Of a stretch of DNA of 64,000 bases, positions 15,264-24,402 are shown in pieces. The notes under the pieces are model-generated. The model did no database searches. It worked only from the letters and a program-made list of their open reading frames with translations, and had not been told where the DNA came from. This DNA is from Eubacterium sp. 14-2 (GTDB lineage: Bacteria; Bacillota; Clostridia; Lachnospirales; Lachnospiraceae). Both the position numbers and the translations under genes were made by a program. Every line of letters starts with the position of its first letter. Within the stretch, counting starts at the first letter, position 1. Location of the stretch: contig NZ_KE159567.1 of the NCBI RefSeq assembly GCF_000403845.2, positions 1,806,911-1,870,910 on the forward strand. Reading direction: 5' to 3'.

Positions 15264-17516
15264 ATGGTATTGCAAAAAAGAACATTGTTTTTGACAGTTA
15301 TCCTCTTTGTAATATTTTGTTGCGGAGGGTGCAAAAAGCAGGAGGATGAAAAAATCACCTCGATAGAGCAGCTTAATGAACCTGCCTGTACCATTGGTGT
15401 TCCGGAAGGCGGGGCAGGGATGTATATGGCGGAGAAATATCTTCCGGAAGCGGAGCACAAAACATTTTCCGGCAACACATCGGGATATCTTGCCATTTCC
15501 CAGGGAAAACTGGACGGGTTTGTTTATGACCGGGTAATGATGGAATTTGCCATTGCCAGCGGTCTTGAGAATGTGGAGCTTTTAGAGGAAAACCTGGGAG
15601 AAAGTATGGATGTGGCTGTGGGGATTTCACCCAAGAGCCAGATTAGTAATTTAAAGGATAAGGTGAACCTGTTTCTTGCAGATGCAAAGGCAGAGGGGAC
15701 TTTGGATGATATGTACGATCGCTGGGTAAGCAAGGCGGAGAAAACCATGCCGGAAATACCTGTGCCCCAGGCGCCGGATTGTAAGATTAAAGTTGGAACT
15801 ACAGGGACGGTTCAGCCTTTTAGTTACTATGAGGGGACGGAGCTTACGGGATATGATGTGGAGCTGATCTACCGTTTTGGCGTATGGTTAAATGCGGAAG
15901 TAGAAATTAAAATTTATGACTATGATGGGATTATTGCGGCAGCCGAGGCTGGTGACATAGACTGTATTATGGCGAACTTAAACGCCACCGAAGAAAGACG
16001 GAAGCATATTGAATTTTCAGATTGCGTGTATCCTTCAGAAACTGCCGTTATGGTACGGTCAGGTCAGGAAGGGCAGAACAGAGAAACATATAAGGAACTT
16101 TCTGATTTTGCCGGGGCGAGGTTTGCCGCATTAAGCGGAGGGGTTTACGATAAGCTCCTGCAGGAAGTGATTGCAGATGCAGAGGATTTTTCTTATTACA
16201 ATTCGGTTCCTGATATCGTTGCGGCTCTCAAAGCAGGCCGTGTGGATGCAGGGACGCTGGATGAGCCGCTGGCACAGCTTGCGGTGGCGAAGAATGAGGG
16301 TTTGAAAATCTTTGAGGAACCGGTTGTCCTGGATGAATATGGATATGCTTTGCCGAAAGGAAGCCCTTTGCGGGAACAGTTTAATGCAGCCATCAAAAAG
16401 TTTAAAGAAGATGGGACCATTGCATCTTTGAAGGAAAAATGGCTTGGGGCAGATGAGAGCGTGAAAGAATTAACAGGGCAGGACTGGCCAGGGGAGAAAG
16501 GAACCATCCGATATTACTATGACAGTACCCATGAACCTATGACGTATGTTGGAAGCGGCGGTGAGCCTTTGGGGCTTGAGATAGATCTGATGCTTTTGAT
16601 TGCCCGTGAGCTGGATATGAAGGTAGAGATGACAACATGTGAATTTGCTTCGTTAATTGCTGCCCTGGAGAGCGGGAAGGCAGATGTGGCCAGCGGAAGT
16701 ATGTCTATTACGGAAGAGAGAAAGAAGCGGATAGATTTTGCGGATACCCACTATGAGTCAGCTATGGTGCTTTTGGTACGTGACCTGGATGGTGAAGTGC
16801 AAAAGGAAGGTTTCTGGTCGGGTTTGAAGGACAGCTTCCGAAGCACCTTTATCGTGGAGGGACGATGGCGGCTGATTTTACAGGGGCTTGGCGTCACCAT
16901 ACTGATTTCTGTTTTGTCGGGAATTTTCGGCCTGTGCCTTGGCTTTTTAATATGTATGCTGCGGAGGACAGGTTATAAGTCAGTTCAGTTAGCCGGGGCG
17001 GTTTTTGTCCGTGTGGTTCAGGGGATGCCCATTGTAGTTTTTCTGATGATTTTATATTATGGGATTTTCGGTTCGGTGGACATTTCCGAAATTCTGGTTG
17101 CAGTGATTGGTTTTTCTATTAATTTTGCAGCTTATTCATCAGAAATGATGCGGACGGGAATAGAAACGGTGGATAAAGGACAGAGCGAGGCAGCTCTTGC
17201 CATGGGTTATACGAAAAGCCAGACATTTTTTAAGATTGTATTTCCACAGGCGGCCAGGAATTTTATACCTGTACTGAAAGGTGAATTTATTTCCATGGTA
17301 AAAATGACTTCTGTGGTAGGGTATATTGCCGTACAGGATTTGACGAAAGTATCAGATATTATCCGTTCACGGACTATGGAGGCGTTCTTCCCGTTAATAA
17401 TGACGGCAGTGATATATTTTGCCGTTGCAAATATAATGACGATGGCTCTGTCCCTGGCAGAGAGAAAAGCAGCGCCAAAGCGGAATAAACGCAGGATAAA
17501 GGGGGTGTGCATGTAA
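15264..17516 (+). CDS. Amino-acid ABC transporter: lipoprotein binding domains fused to permease
   Basis: A 750-residue fusion. Residues 1-24 are a lipoprotein signal ending in a Cys-rich lipobox (FCCGGC). Residues about 35-165 match only the second lobe and end of a family-3 solute-binding protein (last part [11 protein letters not shown]). Residues about 172-395 are a complete binding protein. Residues about 412-515 match only the first lobe of another ([13 protein letters not shown]). Residues about 530-740 are a HisM/GlnP-type permease ([20 protein letters not shown] is the EAA loop). The order is thus half, whole, half, permease. The two halves may pair into one domain. The substrate is probably a polar amino acid. 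The ATPase gene overlaps by one base. RBS GGAGG precedes 15264. Confidence 0.85.
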   Translation: MVLQKRTLFLTVILFVIFCCGGCKKQEDEKITSIEQLNEPACTIGVPEGGAGMYMAEKYLPEAEHKTFSGNTSGYLAISQGKLDGFVYDRVMMEFAIASGLENVELLEENLGESMDVAVGISPKSQISNLKDKVNLFLADAKAEGTLDDMYDRWVSKAEKTMPEIPVPQAPDCKIKVGTTGTVQPFSYYEGTELTGYDVELIYRFGVWLNAEVEIKIYDYDGIIAAAEAGDIDCIMANLNATEERRKHIEFSDCVYPSETAVMVRSGQEGQNRETYKELSDFAGARFAALSGGVYDKLLQEVIADAEDFSYYNSVPDIVAALKAGRVDAGTLDEPLAQLAVAKNEGLKIFEEPVVLDEYGYALPKGSPLREQFNAAIKKFKEDGTIASLKEKWLGADESVKELTGQDWPGEKGTIRYYYDSTHEPMTYVGSGGEPLGLEIDLMLLIARELDMKVEMTTCEFASLIAALESGKADVASGSMSITEERKKRIDFADTHYESAMVLLVRDLDGEVQKEGFWSGLKDSFRSTFIVEGRWRLILQGLGVTILISVLSGIFGLCLGFLICMLRRTGYKSVQLAGAVFVRVVQGMPIVVFLMILYYGIFGSVDISEILVAVIGFSINFAAYSSEMMRTGIETVDKGQSEAALAMGYTKSQTFFKIVFPQAARNFIPVLKGEFISMVKMTSVVGYIAVQDLTKVSDIIRSRTMEAFFPLIMTAVIYFAVANIMTMALSLAERKAAPKRNKRRIKGVCM

Positions 17517-18658
17517 TGGCAGATATGTATGAGAATCAGAAGGTTTATCCTGGAGATGGTATGGAAACAAGTATGATATCTATCCGGCACCTGTGCAAGG
17601 AGTATCCAAATGTAGTCCCCCTGCGGGATGTAAGTGTGGAGATTAAAAGAGGTGAGGTGATTTCCATTATAGGGCCTTCCGGTACTGGGAAATCAACTTT
17701 GCTGCGCTGCATGAACCTTTTGGAGAAACCGACAAAAGGCGAGATTACAGTTGACGGGGTGGTAATAACAGATAAGAAATGTAAGGTAAATCTGGTAAGG
17801 CAGAAGATGGGCATGGTGTTTCAGTCTTTTAACCTGTTTGCCCATAAAACCATTATTGAAAATATCATGATGGGACAGACTGACCTTCTTGGAAGAAGCC
17901 GCCAGGAAGCCTATGACAGAGGAATGGAACTGCTTCGTACCATAGGGCTTGCAGATAAAGCCCTTGCTTACCCGGATGAACTTTCAGGGGGACAGAAACA
18001 GCGTGCGGCCATTGCCAGGACGGTGGCCATGGAGCCGGAAATCATTCTCTTTGATGAACCAACGTCTGCGTTAGACCCTACCATGGTAGGAGAAGTTCTT
18101 TCGGTTATCCGCAGGCTGGCCAGCCAGGGCATGACCATGATGATTGTGACTCATGAAATGAAGTTTGCAAAGGACGTATCCACAAGGATATTTTATATGG
18201 ATCAGGGGGAAATCTACGAGGATGGGACGCCGGAACAGATTTTTGAACATCCGAAGAGGGAGAGGACCCGAATATTTGTCCGGCAGCTTAAAGTGCTCCA
18301 TGTGGATAAAATCTCATGCGATTTTGACTTTCCGGCCTTTATCACTCAGCTTGAGGAATTTGGGCGGAAACAGCAGCTTTCCCAGAAACAGATTTATGCT
18401 ATGCAGCTGGTGGCAGAGGAATTGCTGATGATGAAACTCCTGCCTGCAACAGAAAAAGAAGGCAAAGCGGATATTTCTCTGGATGTGGAATACAACGAGC
18501 GGGAGAATCTGGTACAGATGCGGTTTTCTTATAGCGGGCCTTCCTTTTATCCTTTTGACAGTGAGGAAGATTTGTCCTGCAGGATGATAAAAGGGGTATC
18601 TAAAGGGATGGAGCACAAGTTTGAGGATGGGGTAAATCATTTTATGATAAGTATATAA
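17516..18658 (+). CDS. ABC transporter ATPase (GlnQ-like) with extra C-terminal domain
   Basis: About 380 residues. The N-terminal 245 residues are a polar amino-acid ABC ATPase: Walker [11 protein letters not shown]-loop VFQSFNLF, signature LSGGQKQR, Walker [13 protein letters not shown], and H-loop VTHE. The last 120 residues are not normal for GlnQ, which is about 240 long. They resemble an anti-sigma/histidine-kinase-type ATPase fold ([11 protein letters not shown] as a possible N-box), but the asparagine and glycine-rich boxes are missing, so it is probably a non-catalytic regulatory or binding domain. The start is ATG 17516 with AAAGGGGG about 10 bases upstream; a GTG at 17507 is too close to that site. 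The ATG overlaps the permease stop (TAATG). Confidence 0.86.
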   Translation: MADMYENQKVYPGDGMETSMISIRHLCKEYPNVVPLRDVSVEIKRGEVISIIGPSGTGKSTLLRCMNLLEKPTKGEITVDGVVITDKKCKVNLVRQKMGMVFQSFNLFAHKTIIENIMMGQTDLLGRSRQEAYDRGMELLRTIGLADKALAYPDELSGGQKQRAAIARTVAMEPEIILFDEPTSALDPTMVGEVLSVIRRLASQGMTMMIVTHEMKFAKDVSTRIFYMDQGEIYEDGTPEQIFEHPKRERTRIFVRQLKVLHVDKISCDFDFPAFITQLEEFGRKQQLSQKQIYAMQLVAEELLMMKLLPATEKEGKADISLDVEYNERENLVQMRFSYSGPSFYPFDSEEDLSCRMIKGVSKGMEHKFEDGVNHFMISI

Positions 18659-18676
18659 AAAAGGAGCAGAAATTAA

Positions 18677-19135
18677 ATGGAGAAGGCAACAATGCTGAAA
18701 TTTCATGCAGACGATATTATTATGAAAGAGAACGAAATTTATGAGGAAATGTACAAAATTATATCTGGCTCTGTGGCGGTATATATTCGGTATGGAGAAA
18801 AAGAAGAGTATTTGATTGGGATTTATTCCAGCCCAAAATGTTTCGGTGAGTCAAATGTGCTTTCCAGCCAGCCCGGTATTTATACAGTTGTTGCTTATGA
18901 CGATGTATTATTGATGCGTATTACAAAGGATTCCCTGGAAGAGTTCATCAGAAGTAATCCCAGAAATGCAATTGATATTATGGAGAATATGGTACATAGC
19001 AATATGCTGATGCAGAAAAATATTGACTTACTGCTGGATGATATTTATGAAAAGCAGGATATCAATAAGAGAAGAACAGAAGAAATAAAAAACAAGATTA
19101 AGCGGTACAGTATAAACGGTTTTAATTTGTATTAA
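18677..19135 (+). CDS. Stand-alone cyclic-nucleotide-binding-fold protein
   Basis: A 152-residue protein. Residues about 10-110 follow the CRP/FNR effector-domain pattern (KIISGSVAVYIRYG, then FGESNVLSSQPGIYTVVAYDDVLLMRI), with a dimerisation-like helix after it. There is no helix-turn-helix, so it does not bind DNA like CRP. The phosphate-binding Arg of true cAMP sites is not evident. It lies 18 bases after the ABC ATPase gene with its own AAAAGGAG site and shares its terminator. I infer a sensory partner of the transporter, perhaps acting on the ATPase's extra domain. Confidence 0.78.
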   Translation: MEKATMLKFHADDIIMKENEIYEEMYKIISGSVAVYIRYGEKEEYLIGIYSSPKCFGESNVLSSQPGIYTVVAYDDVLLMRITKDSLEEFIRSNPRNAIDIMENMVHSNMLMQKNIDLLLDDIYEKQDINKRRTEEIKNKIKRYSINGFNLY

Positions 19136-19157
19136 CAGTTAAATATCGAATCAAGAC

Positions 19158-19196
19158 AAGCCTGCGGCTCATAAAGTGCCGTAAGGCTTTTTTATT
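19158..19196 (+). terminator. Terminator of the ABC/cNMP operon
   Basis: The stem pairs AAGCCTGCGGC (19158-19168) with GCCGTAAGGCTT (19178-19189), with a small bulge, followed by TTTTTTATT. It is well placed just after the cNMP-fold gene. Confidence 0.75.
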
Positions 19197-19463
19197 CTAT
19201 AGGAAGGTTTGGCATTCCAATGATAAATACCGGAAGGTGGTCTGGCGGCTCCCTGGGAACATTTCAGGGGCTTTTGTACCGATATCGGTCAGAAGCCCTG
19301 CAACCTCCCGGTAAGGCATGGTATACCGCTGAGACAGATACCGCATGGAGGCGGAAAGTTCCCCGTCAGGTCCGCCGAACTGGCTGATGATTACCTGAGC
19401 AATCTGGGGATTGGTCTGAGTGATGTTTACCGGATACTGTAATCTTTTTTCATAATTCCACAT
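19197..19463 (-). pseudogene. cotJC: cotJC, truncated (spore coat manganese catalase-like)
   Basis: Residues 1-63 (MWNYEKRLQYPVNITQTNPQ through GLLTDIGT) are a clear CotJC start. CotJC is a spore-coat protein of the manganese-catalase family, normally near 200 residues. From about 19275 the frame becomes unrelated (KAPEMFPGSRQ...) and stops after 25 residues, because the rest has been replaced by a recombinase scrap on the opposite strand. The conserved EEL...HME metal ligands should come immediately after this point and are missing, so no catalase activity is expected. GGAAGGAGG precedes the start. It follows cotJB directly. Confidence 0.88.
19198..19254 (+). pseudogene. Scrap of a serine recombinase zinc-ribbon region
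   Basis: The plus-strand frame reads RKVWHSNDKYRKVVWRL. It matches the zinc-ribbon stretch KVWHSNDKYRRVIWQ of the recombinase at 7871-9445 at both protein and DNA level. It has no start and no continuation. It is joined directly to the 3' part of the cotJC gene, which runs the other way, and marks a past insertion or deletion. Confidence 0.75.
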
Positions 19464-19730
19464 TTAACAACAGCCTCCTTCCCAGGGCATGGGCTGCATT
19501 GCCCACAGCCATTTCTGATCTGGTTTTGCAGTGTCGATGGTAAGAGGCCCATAACAGTCTTCATATTCTTTCAGCGCGTTCATACGCACTTCACGGAAAT
19601 GGTTAAAGTAAGCGATTGCCTCCTGGTCCATTGGATGAGTGTCAAGGTAGAGGACAATATCGTTTACCGCGAAACTTACCATATTAATCCACTGAAATAA
19701 CTTCATCTGTTCCATCTGATTTCCTTTCAT
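19464..19730 (-). CDS. cotJB: Spore coat protein CotJB
   Basis: An 88-residue protein matching CotJB along its length (LFQWINMVSFAVNDIVLYLDTHPMDQEA, then YFNHFRE). It is an inner-coat component made in the mother cell. The start overlaps the cotJA stop (ATGA), with AAAGGAGG inside the end of cotJA. The cotJC start follows its stop directly. The Trp/Gly/Cys-rich tail (MPWEGGCC) is normal for the family. Confidence 0.92.
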   Translation of the reverse strand: MKGNQMEQMKLFQWINMVSFAVNDIVLYLDTHPMDQEAIAYFNHFREVRMNALKEYEDCYGPLTIDTAKPDQKWLWAMQPMPWEGGCC

Positions 19731-20233
19731 TTCGGGCAGCCTCCTTTCCCGCAGAATGGTTTGCTCAGTTCAGGGAAAATGGTCCCGCACTGCAGGGCTT
19801 TGTCAGGTTCAAAGGTCTCATGGAAAAACTGCCAGGGAACATAGGCCATGGCAACAGGCATGCCAGCCAGCGGATCAGCTTTATGAGGGCAGATTCCGGT
19901 CATGGGCGGGCAGTCTGTGTTCGGGCAGGCAGGTACGTCCGCCGGACATGGTTTTGGCATCATGGGGCGTCCAGGCATATCAGCTGGGCATGGCCGGTGC
20001 ATCATCTGGCGTCCGGACATATCCGCCGGACATGGTTTTGGCACCATAGGGCGTCCATTCATGTTTGCCGGACATGGTTTTGGCATCATCTGGCGTCCGG
20101 ACATATCCGCTGGGCATGGTCTGTGCATCATCTGGCGTCCGCTCATGTCAGCCGGACACGGTTTTTCCGGCACAGGCTGTCTGGTACGGTTCTGACTGCA
20201 GCCGCAGTCGGGTGCTGTATGATAATTAGCCAT
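19727..20233 (-). CDS. cotJA: Spore coat-associated protein CotJA with expanded repeats
   Basis: 168 residues, about twice the usual length of CotJA. The C-terminal 70 residues are the conserved part (AMAYVPWQFFHETFEPDKALQCGTIFPEL by pattern). Residues 23-100 are extra: five full copies and one partial copy of a 14-residue unit of the form PKPCPADMSGRQMM. Each copy supplies one Cys and several Pro, Met and Arg. The gene heads the cotJABC operon. A TTCATATT on the minus strand (20275-20282) could be part of a sigma-E-type promoter, but this is weak. RBS GAAAGGA precedes the ATG. Confidence 0.9.
   Translation of the reverse strand: MANYHTAPDCGCSQNRTRQPVPEKPCPADMSGRQMMHRPCPADMSGRQMMPKPCPANMNGRPMVPKPCPADMSGRQMMHRPCPADMPGRPMMPKPCPADVPACPNTDCPPMTGICPHKADPLAGMPVAMAYVPWQFFHETFEPDKALQCGTIFPELSKPFCGKGGCPK
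19958..20167 (-). repeat. 42-base in-frame tandem repeat in cotJA
   Basis: Five 42-base units, each encoding 14 residues, plus a partial sixth down to about 19934. Units 1 and 4 and units 2 and 5 are most alike at protein level, which suggests duplication of a larger block. Copy number probably varies between strains. Confidence 0.88.
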
Positions 20234-20313
20234 AATGGTAATCCTTTCTTTTTTACAAAATTGCTTTTTAATACAATATGAAAAAGAGGGGAAATGGTGC
20301 AGTGATTGGAATA

Positions 20314-20342
20314 TTGCTTTATGATACAGGAAATGTTATACT
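20314..20342 (+). promoter_or_regulatory. Promoter of the histidine-kinase operon
   Basis: TTGCTT (20314-20319), a 17-base spacer and TATACT (20337-20342) with an extended TG. It lies about 97 bases before the histidine kinase ATG, in the divergent gap with cotJA. Confidence 0.72.
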
Positions 20343-20438
20343 TCTGTTATATATTGGCAGTAATGAAGAGAGTGAAAAAGCTGTACAATACTGTCTTTTT
20401 CCTTCACTTCTCCTGTTTTACAGACAGAAAGGAAGAAA

Positions 20439-23400
20439 ATGAAGAATTTACGAAAAATAGCAGGGATTTCCATTTTATTAATACTTTTTTTTATGGTACT
20501 TGCGTTGTTTCGATTCCAGAGTGATGGAGAGTCATCAGCGCTGCCCTATCAGTTTAAATATAATTTTGATGAAGACTGGGAGGCGGCTGTGCTGAACAGC
20601 CAGGCGGCAGCCGGAGAGGACAGGCTGGAAATGCTCAGAAAAGATCTGGCAGAGAAGAAGTGGCAGAAAGTGACTTTGCCCTTTACAGGAAACAGCCGTG
20701 ACGGAAATACTGTTGTATTAAAAAATACACTGCCGGAGGATTACGCGGGAATGACTGTAAATTTTTCCACTGCGGGCGCCGCTGTGGAAGTATTCCTGGA
20801 CGATGAGTTAATATATCAGTACGGTGGAGAAAAAGAGGATGATGTGTCTGGAACCATGGAGCACTATGCGGATGTTCCGAATGCTTTTCATGCGGGAGAA
20901 CTCTGGGTTGTACTTACTTCTCCTGATCCGGATACAGCGGCAGAGCTCAGAAGCATGAAGGTGGAAACACGAAGTACCGTGGTTATTGGCCTGGTGGGAA
21001 ATAATATTGCAGATATCGGCTGCTGTCTGCTGATTATACTGATGTCCATTATCATGTTTGTTCTGGCAATGATACGTCTCTATACCCGGCAGCCTGCCCG
21101 TGGAGAACTGTTTCTTGGACTGACCGGACTGGCGGCCGGAATTTACTGTTTTATCAGAACAGATACGCTGAGTATTTTTTATAATGTGCAGGAAGCCTAC
21201 GAGATGCAGGAATATCTGGTGCTGCTGATGCCTCTGTTTCTGGCGATGTACTTTGAATGGAACCTGCACAGCATATATCCTTACCGGTTTTCCATACTGA
21301 TTTTGTTCACCGTTATCAATGCGGTGATACAGATTTCCCTGGAACTTCTGGGTATCCAAAATCTTGCGGAAATGGTCAATATTACCGCAGCCATTATCGG
21401 GGCTGTCTGTATAATTGCCATTGTGAGTCTGATACAGTTTGACTTCAGAAACAGACATTATCAGGCCCTGCTTTCCGTGCTGTCCATGCTGGTGCTGTTG
21501 TCCGGAGGCATTGCAAATGTGATGATCAATACTTTTTTTCAGGAGTTGTATGGAAATACGGCCGGTCAGTACAGTATGGTACTGTTCAGCATAATGATGG
21601 CAGCCATGCACACACTGCAGATATCAAGGGAATACCGGGCAAATGCAGAGGAAAGTGCACGTCTTCTGAGTGAAGAAGTGAAGGCGGCAGAGCAGCAGAA
21701 TATACAGCTGGCCCAGGCAAAACAGGATGCGGAGGCTGCCAGACAGGAGGCTCTGGCGGCAAATGAGGCAAAAGGCAAGTTTCTGGCCCACATGTCCCAT
21801 GAAATACGGACACCTATCAATGCGGTGCTGGGTATGGATGAAATGATACTGCGGGAATCCACAGAGCCCCAGATTCGGGATTATGCCATGGATATCTATA
21901 TGGCAGGCCAGACATTGCTGTCCCTGATCAATGATATTCTGGATTTTTCCAAAATTGACTCCGGAAAAATGGAAATTGTGCCGGTAGAATATGATGTAAG
22001 CAGTCTGATTCATGACCTGACCAATATGGCTTCCCAGAGGGCCAGAGAGAAGGGAATCCGGTTTGAGGTGGAAGTGGACCAGGGAATTCCTTCCCGGCTG
22101 TGGGGAGATGACGTTAGAATCCGGCAGGTAATTACCAATATTCTTACCAATGCGGTAAAATACACGCCGGAAGGGACGGTCTGGCTGCGGATGCGGAGTC
22201 TGGAATCGGAAGGCCCGGCAGTGCTGTGGGTAGAAGTGGAAGATACAGGGATAGGAATAAAAGAAGAAGATTTGCCCAAACTTTCCGCGGAATTTGAACG
22301 GATTGAGGAGGACCGGAACCGCAATATTGAGGGAACCGGACTTGGCATGAGCATTACGATCCAGCTTCTTAATCTGATGGGCAGCAAACTGCAGATGAAA
22401 AGTGATTACGGGAAGGGATCAAAATTCTATTTTCAGCTGGAGCAGGAAATTGTGGACGCCACTCCCATTGGAGATTTTGAATCCAGGGTACGTCAGATTT
22501 CGGAGAATTACAGCCACGGCACCGGATTTCTGGCGCCGGAGGCAAAGGTGCTGGTGGTGGATGATAATGCGGTCAACCGCAAAGTATTCCGTAATCTTCT
22601 GAAAGAGACACAGATACTGGTAACGGACGCCGGTGGCGGGGCAGAATGTCTGGAACTGGTTCAGAAAGAACATTATGATTTGATATTTCTTGACCACATG
22701 ATGCCGGAAATGGATGGAATGGAAACGTTCCGGCGCATGAAAGGCCTGTCAGATTATCCCTGTCAGGATACACCGATTATTGTACTGACCGCCAATGCGG
22801 TATCAGGAGCAAAGGAAAAGTATCTGGCGGAAGGGTTTGATGATTTTCTGTCCAAGCCCATTGTACCGGAAAAACTGGAGGATATGATAAGAAGAATGCT
22901 GCCGGAGGAACTGGTTCGGGAAGCAGCGGATCATGCAGGAGATTCTTCTCCCCGGCAGACGGAGTATTCCCTGGAAGAACTTCCTCAGGTGGACGGGCTG
23001 GACTGGAATTATGCATGGCTTCATCTGCCGGACGAGGAACTGCTGGAATATACGGTTAAGGAATTTTACAGCCAGATTGATACTGCTGCGGACACGCTGG
23101 AAGCATCTTACAGCCAGATTGACAGCCCCGGCCAGTCAGATGCTTACCGGATACAGGTACATGCCATGAAGAGCCTTGCGGCAACTATTGGAATCGTACC
23201 CCTTGCGGGACTGGCAAAACTGCTGGAATATGCGGCCAGAGACGGCAGAACAGATTTAATAAAAAACATGACGGAACCCTTTCTGGAAGAATGGCGCAGT
23301 TATCGTCAGAAGCTGCAGGGAGTGTTCGGTCTGGAAGATGGTCCCGGAATGGAAGTAACAGATTATTCTGTGCTGCAGGCTCTGGTGGAAATGGTGCGGG

Positions 23401-23603
23401 TAAGTATGCAGGAAATGGATATTGACCAGGCGGATCAGTTCATGGGTCAGTTGCAGTCCTATGATTATCCGGAAGAGCTGAACCGGAATATCCGGAAACT
23501 GGCGGAGGCAGTGACAAATCTGGATGGAGAGGAAGCAGACCGTTTTGGGGCATTGCTGATTGAACAGATGGGAAGGCAGATTGGAGGAGAAACAGAGAAA
23601 TGA
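20439..23603 (+). CDS. Hybrid sensor histidine kinase with receiver and HPt domains
   Basis: A 1054-residue multi-step phosphorelay protein. A membrane anchor lies at residues 7-25, and an extracellular region to about 180. About seven membrane helices follow (185-400, 7TMR-DISM-like), then a coiled coil (400-445). The HisKA domain has H454 in MSHEIRTP. The HATPase domain has NAVKYTPEG, DTGIGI and GTGLGM. The receiver has D752 in FLDHMMPEMDG, and the HPt domain has H908 in HAMKSL. All phosphotransfer residues are present. It therefore carries the complete relay in one chain and lacks only an output regulator. The next gene overlaps by 4 bases. The ligand is unknown; DISM-type sensors usually bind carbohydrates or related molecules. 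Confidence 0.93.
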   Translation: MKNLRKIAGISILLILFFMVLALFRFQSDGESSALPYQFKYNFDEDWEAAVLNSQAAAGEDRLEMLRKDLAEKKWQKVTLPFTGNSRDGNTVVLKNTLPEDYAGMTVNFSTAGAAVEVFLDDELIYQYGGEKEDDVSGTMEHYADVPNAFHAGELWVVLTSPDPDTAAELRSMKVETRSTVVIGLVGNNIADIGCCLLIILMSIIMFVLAMIRLYTRQPARGELFLGLTGLAAGIYCFIRTDTLSIFYNVQEAYEMQEYLVLLMPLFLAMYFEWNLHSIYPYRFSILILFTVINAVIQISLELLGIQNLAEMVNITAAIIGAVCIIAIVSLIQFDFRNRHYQALLSVLSMLVLLSGGIANVMINTFFQELYGNTAGQYSMVLFSIMMAAMHTLQISREYRANAEESARLLSEEVKAAEQQNIQLAQAKQDAEAARQEALAANEAKGKFLAHMSHEIRTPINAVLGMDEMILRESTEPQIRDYAMDIYMAGQTLLSLINDILDFSKIDSGKMEIVPVEYDVSSLIHDLTNMASQRAREKGIRFEVEVDQGIPSRLWGDDVRIRQVITNILTNAVKYTPEGTVWLRMRSLESEGPAVLWVEVEDTGIGIKEEDLPKLSAEFERIEEDRNRNIEGTGLGMSITIQLLNLMGSKLQMKSDYGKGSKFYFQLEQEIVDATPIGDFESRVRQISENYSHGTGFLAPEAKVLVVDDNAVNRKVFRNLLKETQILVTDAGGGAECLELVQKEHYDLIFLDHMMPEMDGMETFRRMKGLSDYPCQDTPIIVLTANAVSGAKEKYLAEGFDDFLSKPIVPEKLEDMIRRMLPEELVREAADHAGDSSPRQTEYSLEELPQVDGLDWNYAWLHLPDEELLEYTVKEFYSQIDTAADTLEASYSQIDSPGQSDAYRIQVHAMKSLAATIGIVPLAGLAKLLEYAARDGRTDLIKNMTEPFLEEWRSYRQKLQGVFGLEDGPGMEVTDYSVLQALVEMVRVSMQEMDIDQADQFMGQLQSYDYPEELNRNIRKLAEAVTNLDGEEADRFGALLIEQMGRQIGGETEK

Positions 23604-24379
23604 GAAAAATATTACTGATTGGGAAACTGAATAGTGTGGTAAAAGAGACAAATGCCTTTTTGTCACAGTTTTTCCATGTACAGCTTTGTTCAGAAAATGC
23701 AGGCGTTCTGGAAGGGATGATGAAAATCGTAAACCCGGATCTGGTGATTGTCAGCCTGATTGGCGCATACGATATTGACACGTCCATGTTTTTCCTGTTA
23801 AGCGACCAGTACGCCCATATTCCGGTTCTGACCATCGGCACAAAGGAAGAGTGCAGTTCATTTCTGAAATATTATGAAGAAAGCCAGTTTGAAAATCTTG
23901 TCCGTCCGGTGGAAAATACAGTGATTATGAATGCGGTCTGCCGCAGGCTGGGTCTGGATAAACTGAAAGTGGAACAGGAAGCGGCAGCAGAGAAGAAAAC
24001 AGAAATCGGCAATAAAAAAAGGATTCTGGTGGTGGATGACAATGGGACCACACTTCGAACCATGAAAGCCATGCTGGAAGACCATTATGAGGTGGCCATT
24101 GCCATATCCGGCGCCCAGGCTATGACTTCCATCGGCAAAAAACGTCCGGATCTGATTCTTCTGGATTATGAAATGCCGGTCTGCGACGGCAGAATGACGC
24201 TGGAAATGATACGGGCCGATGAGGAAATGAAAGATATCCCCGTGGTTTTTCTGACTGCGGTGAACGACCGGGCAAACATTGAGGCGGTGCTGAAATTAAA
24301 GCCGGCAGGATATTTTCTGAAACCGGCGGTAAAAGACAAACTGATTGCAGAAATTGAAAAAATACTGAATCCTGTATGA
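23600..24379 (+). CDS. Double-receiver response regulator without output domain
   Basis: A 259-residue protein. The N-terminal half (1-120) has a receiver-like pattern (KILLIGKLN...LVIVSLIGAYDID) but lacks the acidic pocket and looks inactive. The C-terminal half (141-257) is a complete receiver: VVDDN, D189 in LLDYEMPVCDG, Thr in FLTAV and Lys in FLKP. There is no DNA-binding, GGDEF or other output domain. ATGA overlap with the kinase gene upstream makes it the likely partner of that kinase. It may signal by protein contact, for example with the Hsp90/TPR products downstream; this is inference. Confidence 0.88.
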   Translation: MRKILLIGKLNSVVKETNAFLSQFFHVQLCSENAGVLEGMMKIVNPDLVIVSLIGAYDIDTSMFFLLSDQYAHIPVLTIGTKEECSSFLKYYEESQFENLVRPVENTVIMNAVCRRLGLDKLKVEQEAAAEKKTEIGNKKRILVVDDNGTTLRTMKAMLEDHYEVAIAISGAQAMTSIGKKRPDLILLDYEMPVCDGRMTLEMIRADEEMKDIPVVFLTAVNDRANIEAVLKLKPAGYFLKPAVKDKLIAEIEKILNPV

Positions 24380-24402
24380 CAGAAGAAGCAAGGAGCAGCC
24401 TT

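Noticed and set aside
19958-20167. Regular 42-base repeats considered as a CRISPR array
   Set aside because: There are no unique spacers: the whole unit repeats and is in frame with CotJA.
19756-20281. Several plus-strand open frames of 97-153 codons over cotJA
   Set aside because: They are antisense shadows of the 42-base repeat, whose length is a multiple of three so that all frames stay open; they have no family match and no start signal.
20808-21611. 267-codon minus-strand frame inside the histidine kinase gene
   Set aside because: His/Gln-rich shadow of a strongly conserved kinase; no ribosome-binding site.
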